Assembly (NCBI GenBank): GCA_013398295.1
Contig: VZSF01006713.1
Coordinates: forward strand, 248,001 to 312,000
DNA length: 64,000 bases
Direction: 5' to 3'
Source: Chionis minor
Lineage: Eukaryota; Chordata; Aves; Charadriiformes; Chionididae
The first letter of the stretch is position 1, and every line of letters begins with the position of its first letter. The translations under genes were made by a program, and so were the position numbers. Positions 22,701 through 35,430 of this stretch are shown piece by piece. The notes under the pieces were generated by a model that had not been told where the DNA came from, searched no databases, and saw nothing but the letters and a program-made list of their open reading frames with translations.

Positions 22701-24015
22701 ACCTGCTGTTAAAAGATTTTAAGCTTAAGTTTCATGATAATTAGACTAGGCAGTAGATGCTAGGAAGTGCAAAGTGTGCTCTAGGACCATGCTTCACTTT
22801 TTGTATTTTTCCACTTACGTTTTTTGTCATTTCTGAAATAGATTATAAGAAATTCTTCAGTCAGTGGGCCTCTGGATAGTCATTTATGTACATTTAGAGG
22901 GTCAAGATAGACTACACTACCCAATGTATGCATACAACTGTTATTGTTTCCTTAGGTTTTAAGCAAGAACATCATGATAATCCACTGAAGATTTGTTTCT
23001 AAAAGCAGTAAATTCTTGAGACATGTCCAAATAAATTAATCTCAGAATGAAGCTTTCTCTTGTAAAGGAGGTTTCCTTGAATATACATGACTATGTAAGT
23101 AGTCAAAAACAAAATAAATATTATTAGGAAAAAACAGAATAAATGTTTATTTTCCATTTATTTATGAAAAAAAGTTTAGAAATTTTGCCATTTTCTTGTC
23201 TCAGCCACTGAGACTGTCTCACCTGTTAGAAGTTTAGTATCTCCAGGTAGACAATAGTGAATACAAAGGCAAATATACTAATCAGTCTCATGTACCTACC
23301 TAGGTATGTTTGTATTCTGTGTCATCCATTTTTTATGAGCTGAATTAATCCAAAAGAACATTGACACCATCCCACCCCTGCCCAGCATGTCTTGCTCTGT
23401 TGGTGTGTACCTATCGTGTTTGACATATTCAGGGCATGTTGGATTTATTCAGTTTATACAGATTGTTGGCATCAGAAGCACATCTGATTTACACCCAACA
23501 TATTAGATATATTTCATGTATATTGTGCCAGCGATCTGTGTACTATAACATGTTTGACATTTCTGGTTGTCCTGTGGCCTTGTCAAAACTGTAAATTCTG
23601 AACAACATGTCAGGAGTCCTCAAGCTCTACTTGAACAAAAATTATTTGTAGAAAGACGAAGAAATCACTTGGCAAACATGAACATAGGGTGGGCTGAGTC
23701 TTGTTTCCTGCAATCTTAATTTCTCATAGAAAATGATGAAGCTGAAGGACACTGAGTGTGAATCAGCTTCAGAATTGTTGCCCAGGAAACTCTTCTAGTC
23801 AGAATTCATAGTTGTTCCATTCTGCTCCTTTCTATTTGCATAGTCCTACTTCATCCTTTCTCCCCACACCACAAACCCAAGACAACAAGACACTTAAATA
23901 AGGCTTGAAGCTCAAAACGCTTTAATTGCAAATGCAAACATAATTAAGAGTTTTTTTAATTAATTGCTAAAGCATTATGCTTGTATTATTTTTCATTCTT
24001 ATTATTCAAAAATAG
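19736..24015. other. AT-rich unique intergenic DNA
   Basis: More than 4 kb without a recognised gene, RNA gene or repeat. Open frames reach about 106 codons (20634-20954 plus) but carry no motif. Poly-T runs are present near 22180 and 22235. Confidence 0.55.
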
Positions 24016-24023
24016 CCTATCTT

Positions 24024-24313
24024 CTTTTTTTTTTTTTTTTTTTTTTTTTTTCATAAAAAGAAAACTCTAAATTTANNNNNNNNNNNNNNNNNNNNNNNNN
24101 NNNNNNNNNNNNNNNNNNNNNNNNNNNNNNNNNNNNNNNNNNNNNNNNNNNNNNNNNNNNNNNNNNNNNNNNNNNNNNNNNNNNNNNNNNNNNNNNNNNN
24201 NNNNNNNNNNNNNNNNNNNNNNNNNNNNNNNNNNNNNNNNNNNNNNNNNNNNNNNNNNNNNNNNNNNNNNNNNNNNNNNNNNNNNNNNNNNNNNTTTTTT
24301 TTTTTCAAAAAAA

Positions 24314-24346
<33 letters not shown>
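24024..24346. repeat. Poly-T tracts flanking a 219-base N gap
   Basis: Ns fill 24076-24294. Both sides carry the same order of text: AGCC with a following T-run, then AACTCTAAATT (left 24062-24074, right about 24361-24372). This suggests the same locus was assembled twice across an unresolved homopolymer. Confidence 0.7.
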
Positions 24347-24350
<4 letters not shown>

Positions 24351-24483
24351 CAATACAAGATAACTCTAAATTGTAAAGGTATGTGGAAGGAGAGTATTTT
24401 CTCCTTTAAGTGTACCCAGTCAAAAGAGCCATAAACCGGAAGACACAGAGAAAAAATATGACTAACAAATGATAAGGAGGCTC

Positions 24484-25270
24484 TGTCAAGAACAAATCTG
24501 GTCAGTGGCATGAATTGGTAAGAGTGTGTGGATTGTGAAAATATTTACTTTTTCAGCTAGGAGGTTAAGGACAGAGCAAGAGACAAACACACAGAGACAT
24601 AAAACCCGACTAATTAGAATCAACAGAGACAATAACCAAAACCAAACCTGGTCAGTCACACTAACTGATGGGCTATCAAGAAACTTTGGGCAAACCAGGA
24701 CTTTCACAAATGAGGAAGCAAACCTTGGAGTCCTACATGTTGGAGTGGGTCAGTGAGACTGCACCAACTGATGAGGCAATGTGCAGGGGAAGGGGGAACA
24801 GGCGGGAACAGAGAGGGGGACACGTAGAAAGGGGTATAAAAAGGACTGTGTTTAAAACAGACTGGTCAGTACGCTTGCCTGGCTGAGCCCTGCATCTGGT
24901 CACCACAGTATGTCCTGTCTTCTTATATCTTGTTAAATTTTTTCTTAATTCCCTGTCACCATAATCTTACTTTCTGTCCCGTGTGTGTGTGCTGCAACAG
25001 ACTCAGTGACAGCTACGGCTGAGATCTGAGTGTGTGTGAATGAAATTTGGTGTCAGCTACTGGAGCCTGACCAGGGAATGGGAGCTCCTGGCCAAGGCTA
25101 TCAGCTACAGGAAAGCAGTAGCTGCATCTGTGGCTCACACCCAGGTTCTAGGGCACGGGACTGGGCTACTGGGACAGGAGGGGTTCTGGTCTGGAGCAAC
25201 TGGAGAAGGCATCATCAGTCCTGACATCCCCAACACAAACCATTCTCAATTTCACTGGCTTGTGGATGAT
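24484..25270 (+). mobile_element. ERV LTR plus leader (plus), copy 2
   Basis: It begins near TGTCAAGAACAAATCTGGTC and aligns with 63227 onward. It has TATAAAAA at 24835-24842, then AAACAGACTGGTCAGTACGC. TTTGGTGTCAGCTACTGGAG starts at 25046, where a 'TGG' primer-binding site would follow the LTR. The U3 contains two versions of an ACCAAACCTGGTCAGTCACA-like unit (about 24492 and 24643). After the LTR the leader repeats CAGCTACTGG-like motifs. No gag frame follows before sequence identity is lost near 25270. The LTR end is inferred, not proven. Confidence 0.7.
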
Positions 25271-25529
25271 TAACTGTGGAGGTATTTAGCGAGAAAGAAC
25301 AACTGCTATTGTGAAGTATAATCTCTCACTAGTGCCCTACTCTACTGCTCCCAAATCATCGATGTCATTGGGTTTGTTACACTGAAAATCTTGCTATAGG
25401 CAAAAATGAAGCACCCCTTATAGGTGGAGCTAAGAATCCACTGTCAGTCCAGTCTCTCTTTTAACAGTAAAATAGACCAAATTATTCATCCAGTTACAGA
25501 AATATTTCTGGGCTAGAGCAGTGCAGTAA

Positions 25530-25870
25530 ATGTCAGTAACACAGGTCCTCCTACCTGGAAGGGTGTGAGGTTCGCAGTGGAGTTCTTGTCCTCTGCTTGG
25601 AGGACCATGATGCTGATGCTGGCATTGGTCCTTACTTTCTCCTTAGCCTCAGGCTCCTTAGACTTGGAGGTCTGGGTGTGCATTCCCTGTCCCCAACTTG
25701 CTGCCTTCTGGGACTTCTCACAGGGGAGGGCAGCAGGAGGGATTAACTAGCTCCAACCACACAAGGCTGCTCCAGCCCCTTGAGAGACACCCGTCCTAGC
25801 CCTGCTGGGGCTGGTGACAGGGTGTGAGGATCCCGATGTTTTTTAAATCTTCAGAAGTGCACTGATCTTC
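25530..25870. other. GC-rich block with coding-like frames on both strands, unidentified
   Basis: This block stands out as GC-rich in an AT-rich neighbourhood. On the plus strand 25565-25750 encodes 61 residues with a hydrophobic MMLMLALVLTFSLASGS segment. On the minus strand an open stretch of about 77 codons from a TAG near 25750 reads KSKEPEAKEKV and then AEDKNSTANLTPF, which is hydrophilic and also protein-like. Position just after an ERV LTR suggests retroviral debris, but no motif supports either frame. Confidence 0.3.
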
Positions 25871-28800
25871 CTTGAAATCATGATCACCAAGTCACCCTGC
25901 ATGGAAAAAATTTCTCTTCTATTTGTTTTCTACAGTAAACAGCCATTTTTTGCATGTTTTGTTTTTCATAGCTATAGGCACAGAGAGAACTGTTTCTATG
26001 GAAATAGATGGCAATTTGTTAACAAAATTTGAGTTGTCATGTATTTCTAGCACTGTACCACTGATAGACTGATTACCTAGTACTGAAAAATGCTCACAGA
26101 AATGATAAGCCTACGTTATTAATTTTGCAAAATGGTGCATCATCTCTCATCATCTCTTTGGGAAATGTTTTTAAGTACCCTGGGTCTTTTGTGAGCAGAG
26201 GTTTGGGCATAGCTCTCATAACATCACTATTCTGAAAACTGACTAATTCTGCTACAAAACTCTTTGAAACACCACTAAAGGTGGAATCATTCAAGATTTA
26301 TGACTGTGGTTGTCCTGTCTAGAGGTGCAAATACACTGTTGTATGAAATCTTGCAAGGGGAGCTGAATCACACCATTCTGACAGAGAGAAAATTTGTTTA
26401 TTTCCTAGAGAATACTATCACAGAGATCAATTCCTCGTTCTCTGTCTTATCCTACAACTTTTCCCACAGGCTAAAACTTTTACACAAAATTGTTTCTGTT
26501 GTCTCAAGAAGAGGAAATGATACTTCATAGACATTGCTATGTGCTTTTAAGGTTTGAAAGCTGGGTATGCAAATGAGTTCTGACTAATGCTAATGGTGAT
26601 GTACTATGGGTATACTAGGAATTTATAATCATTATTTCCTGTTTTTTATTATTGTAGCATCTGGTGGCTTCAATTGGAGGTCTGAACTATTTCTAGCATG
26701 AAAACTTGCTAGACTTTGGTATTGTGACCTTTTACCATTACTAATTTCACACATCTTCCTAAACGTAACATATAGCAACAAAGAATTAACAAAGAATTCT
26801 TTGTTGAATTAAATGTTCAGACAATACTCCCATCTACTCAAAAGGATTTTTTGCTGGCTTAGGCAGTGCAATATTTCTGCAGCATTTTATACACTCATTT
26901 TTCAGACTGACCTGGAAAAAAAAGACAGAAAAACACAGTTACATAGTATAATATCTATTTACACTGGGTGGAAATGCATTGACTTTGGTGTTACCTCTAC
27001 AATTATTTTCAACTATATAGAGAGATAGAGGCTACAAGGAGATAGGCATTTATGATCTTTAAACTCAAAAAGCTTTTATTTGAAGAGTAGCATCCTTTAT
27101 TCAAAGATGGTTTTTTTTTAAAATGCTTGGATAACACAAAAATAATTCAAAAGTTACAGAGTGTGTGATATTTTTATGCTTACAATAATATTATCTTTTT
27201 TGTCTGTTTTTATACAATTCCGATAAAACAGTGTGTATTTTTATTGCTGACATTTTTATGGACTTTTATACCAGAAGTTCTTTTATAAGAATGACAACGC
27301 AAGAGATTATGTTCTTTCAATATAAAATATGTATTAGACACAGTATGCGTCTGGGTTTTTTATTATTGCTGTAAGAAGAATGTTCATAAACAGCATCTAT
27401 TGACACTATTTAGAAAGTCATGGATCTTCCATTTGTATTTTATCTTGAGAGAAATTAAATATAAATTGCTTGAAATCAAATCAGCTTAATATGTAGTTGT
27501 ATCAGATGATAGATACCTGTGACAAAGCATACCTTTAATATTTATTGATACTTCTGTTTACCGTGATTTCAAGGGAAGTGATGTCAACCAGAAGTAATAA
27601 AGAAGCCAACTACTGATTTGTCATCGTCATTAGCTTTCCTTGGTTTTGAAATAAATATGACTTTTCTGTAATTCTCTCAGGTATGCAAAAGTAAGGAAAC
27701 AATTCATTTACGTATTTAATGTAAGCCTCAGGAATATCTATAATGTAGTATTTCTATTCTGATGCTAAGTTTGTGCTAAAGGTCACGTAATTTTTCTTCA
27801 TGGAAACTCAGAATCTAAACAGTGGCTCATGAGATGTGCTGAAGCCTACAAAATAGTGTCAACATTAACATAACAGTTTACCTTCAAACGTGCTGCCTGG
27901 TAGCATATTTATCAGACAGAGGACTTAATTAATAAGGGAAAGAATGCTGTTGGCTAACCAAAAATACAGGCCATCTAATTATTCAAAAACTTCACTGCAT
28001 TTCCCATATGAGGCAGTTCCAGGTAAACATCCTGCATTAAGTTCCAGTTGTTCAAGCATTGCTGTTCTGAGAAAAAGTAACTTTCCTCCTTATTCCATTG
28101 TGATTTATTTAGGACATAACAGTTTAGTGGCCGTAAAGAAAGAAAAAACAATTAATTTTGCCTATATAGGTAATGATTCTGGGGGAACAGACTAGATACG
28201 GTTTACACAGTGGCAGTATTACACCATACTGCCGATGAAGTATTCTTTACCTAGAGCTCATTGTCTGAGACACAGCAAATCATCTAAGCCTCCACAAAAC
28301 CTCTCCTGTACTGGAATATGACAGTTTCTAAGTCCTGCTTCTCTATCCATGGGTTTTCTGTTTTCTTCAGAACTTAGTAAGGAGTTCCTCCTTCCCAGTA
28401 CCACCCTTTCTACAACCTAATTAATGCCATTTTCAATAGGTAAAAGATACACAAAAGAATTTTGTGGGGGTTTTTTAGCTGCATGGGAGGGAGCTCACTT
28501 GCAGTCATCTGTTGATAGCAATTTCAGGATCCAATGTGATTTCAAGGAGTCCACAAAATAGTGACTATATGACATTCTGTTGTACCCTGATTTAGATGGG
28601 TTTAAAAGAAATATCTAATCACACCTTTAGATGGGAAGACTCAATAAAGGGAATGGACTGACTTCCATGTTCTGTCATCTTCCAGTGAGGACTATCTGAA
28701 ATTATCATCACACTCTAGTATATAGATTTAGATATGCAGGACATAGACAGGGATGGGCAAGCAAAAATCCACATAAAGGTTTAGAATGTCTGGTAGAATA

Positions 28801-31800
28801 ACAGGAAGAGTATTTACAGGAATATTGAAATGTGTGATTTGTTACTTAGGTGCCTATGTTCTATCGTTTTTCATTTTTGGAATTTTGTCGTTAGAACATT
28901 TAGATGACAGAACAGATTTAATTCTGATTAACTTTTGGGGGGGTTTATTTAGTCCAAAGAACATAAACTATAAATTTCAAAAAAATTGTGAGTAGGAAAG
29001 GCACCTCAGGTCTACATATTCTTAGTTATGTGTTGAACTCTTTGGAAATCTCAGGTTTCTTTCAGTAGTGCTGCCTTCTGAACTCAGATATGTTCTTGAC
29101 TTCACAGTGACCCAGTTTCAAAACACTAGTGCCTGGGCTGTGTGCTGGTAGATGGGATTTTGAAGGTAATAATTTTTTTTAACCCCCTCCCTTTTTTTTT
29201 TTTTTTTTCCTAGGGAGATCCTAGGTGTCCTAACTTTCAGTGAGCTATATTTTTACAGGAATCTATTTTTTTATTTCTGTTGCTAAATGTCTTCCCTTCC
29301 AAAGGCAGTTCAGTGTTTTAAACTCCATGTAGAAAGAAATGTGTACTACAAAGCTACATGTGAAGGACCTGTTTAAATCATCCTTATTTTCTATTCATTG
29401 CCTGTCATGCATTAAATCAAGCAGAGGCATTTAACGTTGTATTTAGTGGATGGAAAGGGAAAGATTTTAACATCCTGACAAGGCCTTCAAAAGTGTTTAG
29501 TTTTCTTCACTGACAATAGCAACGGATTAACACCTAAATAAGGAATGGAAAGAACTAGTTACCAGTGGGAAGCTAATCTTTGATGTTACAAAATTAGGAA
29601 TTTAATTTAGGAGGTTAAAACTGGTTTACAAGTTTGTTTTACTTTCAGCTACCTCCTCTCTGACCTCAGAGAGGTCAGGACCTCAGGACCTGAAAGAGTA
29701 TCTGTAAGTGTAATCACAAAGGCTTCTTCTGGGAAATTCAGGCAAACAACCCACTGCTATTCTGTCTGTTATTCTTTTCAAAATAAAAGAAAAAAGGCAA
29801 TTTTGGCCTATCAGGAGGTTTTTTTCAACCACAGACAAAGTTTAAAGCAAGCTACAGCTGGAAATGAAAATGAGTTAAGGTTTCTTTTTCCTCTCTCTTC
29901 TGGAATTAACTTCAGGCTATGAACCATAATGTGGCTGAATAATCTGGCCATAACAGAGGCTAATTTAGCAATGTCTACTTACTCTTTCCACTTATACTCT
30001 TTCAGGAAAGGGAATGAGGACAAGTTATCCCTTTTTTAACATCAGAAAAACTCATGTCTCAGGAAGCTTATGAAACCTTTTTTCTTTTTCAGTAGTGCTG
30101 ATGGTCACAGGAAGAGATGAACTATCAAAAAAATGCTTACAAGTAAGACTTCAGAAATCTTGTGATATTACGTTAAAAAACCCCAAAACCAAAAAAAAAA
30201 TAAAAAAACCCCAAACTAACCAAAAAAACCACCCCTCCCCAAAAAACATGTTTCATTTCAGCATGATGTAAGGTATACACACAGAAAGAAATTCTGCAAG
30301 GTCCAATAAAGGGTTTAGCGCAGGTATAAATAGCTTGTGATGAATTATACTGGTAACTTGTAATGAACCTGAGAAACAAAAAACCCAGAAAAGGAAGAGA
30401 AAGAGTATCCTGATGTTGGAATTTTCCTTTGTACAAATGGAGAAACAAATGCTTTTTTATTTTTCATATGAAAAAAGTTAAATGAGGAAATTTTGCAACA
30501 ACTACAAGATACGAACTGTTCAAAAATGTATTTTGTTGAAAACTGATAAAGTAATAAAATAATAGGCTATCAGTGGTTTTGTAGTAATTAGTAAGAAATT
30601 AGTTGCAAGTGGTTACCAGAGTGCTGTCTGTCTGCCTGTATGTGTTTAAATGCGTGTGTGTCTTCTAATGGATTGTATTTTGTACAGTGGACCTTCAGCA
30701 ACCTTAGAGCTGTACTCATGAGTGACTGGGTTATGCTAATAGAAACACAGCTTAAAAGCTACTGAAGAAATATGGGATTGTATCAGGGACTCCCAAAAAA
30801 TCTAGCTCAAGCTGACAGCAATAGCATTGAAAGTGCAAGCATGGGACAATAGCCAAGGTCCCAGGCTATAAACACAAATCACTGATGATTAATTACCGAT
30901 CACTAAAGGAACACAACCTTGGCAGTTGGGTGAAACCTGTTTCAGGGTTAAAAAAGAAAACTGAGAAGAAATCTCAAGAATTTGTAAAACACACCATATA
31001 GAGTAAAACTTGGATGCAACGCAGAGTTTATGGATGAGAGAAGAGAAAGGAAGTAAGTAAACTGTGTTAGCAAATGTTTTAAAGAAATGGCCCAAGTAAA
31101 TCCAACCTCCACCATCAACATCACACCCCACCCAGTAAAAAGCAGGATGAAACACCAAGCATCACCCTCATACTCATCCTGGTGAGGAACTGGGGTTGTG
31201 GCTACTTGAAATAACAAAGCTTTGGAAGGGTAAGCAGTCACTGGAGAAAGTACTAGTTTATATCTGTCAGTTTATGCTTGCCAGTTGCAATAGGAACATT
31301 TTTTTAAAATTATCTATGATACCTGTATCCTTTTGATTGCCTTGTAACTGTATTGTACAGACTTAAATACACCAACATCTATGTCTTAAGTGTGTTTCTG
31401 TGGCCCACATTAAATTTTGCAGAGTACGTAATCTGGTACTCCACCTTGAGAACCAGCTGTTAAAATTTGATTGCAACAACCTATTTTCAGGCAAACTGGC
31501 TATGTTTTGTAATGCAACACTATCTACACTTTACAAATCCCTTGGCTTTAATTTCAGTTACTTAATTGAAATTAACCTCTTCTAGAGCATAAAATATGTA
31601 ATTTGAATGTAGTTCAGGTAAATATTCTTGATGGAAGAGCACATCTCAGGAATACATTTGTGCATAATCCACTGTTGCATGCAATAGTTAGTCTTCCCTT
31701 CCCTTCCCTTCCTTTCCCTTCCCTTGCCTTTTCTTTTTCCATTTCTTAAAAAATGTATAAGAAAAATGGTACTGTATGTTACTTAGAGTTATTGGAAAAC

Positions 31801-33520
31801 CAGCTGGCAGACAATGACTTCCCAAAAGACTTCCAAGAAACAAGCATAATACTGTCTTTAAAAAGTTATCTGAAATTATTTGTATGCCATTCCTGAAACA
31901 AGACTACGTTTAGTTATATCCCAGTCTTACCTAATCAAACAATGCTTAAGACTGAGTGTCAGGCATTGTTATTATGGCAAATGAATGCATCACAGCTGTT
32001 CTAGCAGTTTTCAGCTTTGAATTGTTAATATACATTTTTGGTTAAACTCTTTTGGAGAGAAAAGATGAAAGAAAAATGTATGTTCCTATAAAATTGTTGC
32101 TTAGATGTGATATTGAGAATCAGCATTCAATTGCTTTCCTCTTTTCTGACTACTTAAATATGTATTGTCTTAAATTTATTTTAATTAAGAAATACTTTTT
32201 TCTGGTTTATTTTTCTTCCAGAACCTGGATCTTTAAGTCACTGTTAACTTAGAAATACTATGAAATGTATTTATTTTAATTAATAAGTAGCAGCTGACAG
32301 CTACAATATAATGTGAGTTATCTTTTTTCATATTATTTGAAGGAACATACAACAAAATAAAGTGTTAGCAAGGTGATCAACATGCAAAATCTGCCCAGAT
32401 ATGAATGTGAATTTTCATAGATTTCAGAAGCAGAAGAGTTTTACCTATATTTTTCCAATAGATGAATTAATTAATCCACTTTTCCTTTTGGTACATACGA
32501 TAAAAATACCTGAAATACACAGATTACTGGAAATATAGACAGAAATAACATGTGAAATATCAAACCCTACAGTGAAGAAAGACCTTTTCAATACCTGACC
32601 AAAATGCGTTCCCAGTTTGACTGGGATTCTAAGTACCGATACGTACTTAGAATGTGCATTTTCCCCCAACCACTTACATGTTATCATATTCTGATTATAT
32701 TTAAACTATGTTTCCTAAGGTTTTTTATGAGATGACATGTCTGACAGTGACAGCTATGGAAAATAAACAGCTGTATCACATACACAGTTCCCCCCTACAC
32801 ATTCAAATAGCTAGGTGAAGCTGTATTAATTTCCTATTTTTTGACAAAACTATCCTTTTTCTGATGTTACATGCTTGAAAATCGATTGTTTAATAATGTA
32901 TTGCCAAGTCATTTCCCAGATAAAAAGGAGGCTGACAGATATTTCATTCCTTCAATCCTACTTTTCTTTTGTCCTTGAGGCATACATATTCGTTTTATAT
33001 AAATTCTATAAAGTAACAAACATTACTTCAAATGTCCTTTTGACTAGTTTGTTTGCTTTAGGGTCAATTTCCTTATACTTTGCTGTACTTGAGAGAACAG
33101 AAAACTTCTGTTGTTCGCTCTTTCATTCTTTTGGCCTACATTCTTATCTCCTTGTCAAAATTATTTTTATGCAGTATATGATTAAAATTAACCTTTTTTT
33201 TTTTACTGATAGCTTAAGTAAAAAAATGTAATAAGCTGCTGAAGACATTTCATATCTATTACCTTTTTCTCTTTCCTCGTCTGTACTGTATCTGTACTCT
33301 TATCTGTTTACTTATATATAGAACTTGTTAGCTTGTTCACTATTTTACTGATATACATAATTTTGAATCTTACTCTTTCTAGCTTTATCATCATTTGCTT
33401 GATCTATTTCTTCCTACTGATCCTTCATAATGTGATCATCTTTCCACTTCTGCAATCTTTTTGATTTCTAAGGCTTTGACCAACTCTCAGTGCACTTGTA
33501 ATGATATCACTCTCTTTATT
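25871..33520. other. Long unique AT-rich desert
   Basis: About 7.6 kb with no recognised gene or transposon. Simple tracts: an A/C-rich run at 30173-30245 (AACCCC-like), CCCTT repeats at 31694-31730, and poly-T near 29195. Short inverted repeats at 26788-26805, 28212-28233 and 29642-29696 are listed as findings. Open frames reach 118 codons (32875-33231 plus) but are rich in Phe, Ile, Leu and Tyr, as expected by chance at this base composition. Confidence 0.5.
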
Positions 33521-33524
33521 TCAC

Positions 33525-33662
33525 AGTGTCTGTGTACCATCCACCATCTAACCTGGCCTTGAGCAATTCCAGGGGTGGGGCATCCACAAATTCTCTGGGC
33601 AACCTGTTCCAGTATCTGACCACACTCACAGAAAATAATTTCTTCCTAATATCTACTCTAAA
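33525..33662 (-). mobile_element. CR1 3' UTR fragment
   Basis: The plus strand AGGGGTGGGGCATCCACAAA and CTGGGCAACCTGTTCCAGTA is the reverse complement of the CR1 3' UTR. It is followed at 33663 by a complete CR1 3' terminus, so a younger CR1 inserted into this one. Confidence 0.8.
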
Positions 33663-35430
33663 TCCTAGAATCATGGTTGGAAAGGACCTTTAAGATCATC
33701 AAGTCAACCCATCTACTTAATGTTGCCAAAGCCACCACTAAACCATGTCCTTAAGCACCATGTCTACCTGTTTTTTAAATATCTCCAGGTATTTAAATCT
33801 ACCCTCTTTCAGTTTAAAAACATTACGTCTCATCCTATCACTGCAATTCCTGATAAAGAGTCCCTCCCCATCTTTCCTGTAGGCCACCTTTAAGTACTGG
33901 AAGTCCACTATAAGCTCTCCCCGGAGCATTCTCTTCTCCAGGCTGAACAACCTCAACTCTCTCAGCCTGTCGTCATAGCAGAGCAGCTCTAACCCTCTCA
34001 TAATCTTCATGGCCCTCCCCTGGACCTGCTCCAGCAGGTCCATGTCCTTACGTTAGGGGCTCCAGTGCTGGATACGGTACTCCAAGTGGGGTCTCACAAG
34101 AGTGGAGTAGAGGGTAGAATCACCTCCTTCGACCTGAGGATGCAGTCAATCCCACTGTCTATGTTGCTGGCAAAGATGTTAAACAGTGCCAGTCCCAGTA
34201 CCGACCCCTGAGGACACCACTCATCACTGCTCACAACTTGGACATCAATCCGTTCACTGACACTATTTGAGTGCAACCATTCAGCCAGTACCTTATCCAT
34301 CAAATCCATGTCTCTCTAATTTAGAGACAAGGATGTTGTTCCAGACAGTGTCAAATGCTTTGCACAAGTCCAGGTAGATGACATCAGTTGCTCTTCACTT
34401 GTCAACCAATGCTGTAATGCCATCATAGAATACCACCAGATTTGTCAGGCGTGACTTGCCTTTAGTGAAGCCATGCTGGCTGCCACCAATCACCTCCTTA
34501 TTTTCCATGTGCCTTACCACGGTTTCCAGGAGGATCTGCTCCATGATCTTGCTGTGCACAGGGGTGAGACTGACTGGCCTGTAGTTCCCTGTGTATACCT
34601 TTTTTCCCTTTTAAAAAAAGGGTGTTAGGTTTCCCTTTTTCCAGTCAGTGGTAACTTCACCAGACTGCCATGACTTCTCAAATATGGTGGATAGTGGCTT
34701 GGCAACTTCATCTGGGAGTTTTCCTAGGACACTCAGATACGTGTCATCAGGTCCCATGTACTTGTGCTCCCTCAGGTTCTTTAGATAGTCTTGAACCTCA
34801 TCTTCTCCTACAGTGTGGTAGAGCACTTGCTGGTGAAGACTGAGGTAAAGAAGCCAGCCTTCTCCATATCCTGGGTGNTCCCTCAGGTTCTTTAGATAGT
34901 CTTGAACCTCATCTTCTCCTACAGTGTGGTAGAGCACTTGCTGGTGAAGACTGAGGTAAAGAAGCCAGCCTTCTCCATATCCTGGGTGAGCAGGTCTCTT
35001 GTTTCCTTCCAGAGAGGGCCCACATTTTCCCTAGTATTCCTTTGCCACCAACATACCTATAGAAGCTTGTCTTGTTGCCCTTGATGTTCCTGCGCAGATT
35101 TAATTCTATCAGGGCTTTAGCTTTCCTAACCTGATCCCTGGCTGCTCAGACAATTTGTATTCCTCCCAGGTTACCTATCCTTGCTTCCACTCTCTGTAGG
35201 TTTCCTTTTTCTGTTTGAGTTTCTCCAGGAACTCCTTGTTCATCCACGCAGACCTCTTGGCATTTTTGCCTGACTTCCTCTTTGTTGGGATGCTTGGAGG
35301 AGGTGATCCTTGAATATTAACCAGCTTTCTATGGCCCCTTTTCCCTCCAGGGCTTTATACCACTGAACTCTACCAAGCAGGTCCCTGAAGAGCCAAAGTC
35401 TGCCCTCTGTGAAGGATGTGTGAACTTAGA
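33663..35430 (-). mobile_element. CR1 LINE, reverse transcriptase through 3' end
   Basis: In minus orientation the order is linker text ([14 protein letters not shown] and KYMGPDDTYLSVLGKLPDEV), reverse transcriptase N-terminus with TTDWKKGN, then DPQGS-like text (CPQGSVLGLALFNIF), DLLEQVQGRAMKIMRGLELL, LFSLEKRMLRGELI, and the terminal ATGATTCTAGG at 33663-33675. The catalytic YADD-type region is not intact and frames are broken, so it is inactive. A 110-bp segment (34768-34877) is repeated at 34879-34988 around an N. Confidence 0.85.

Noticed and set aside
24051..24308. Open frame made almost wholly of X residues
   Set aside because: It is the N gap.
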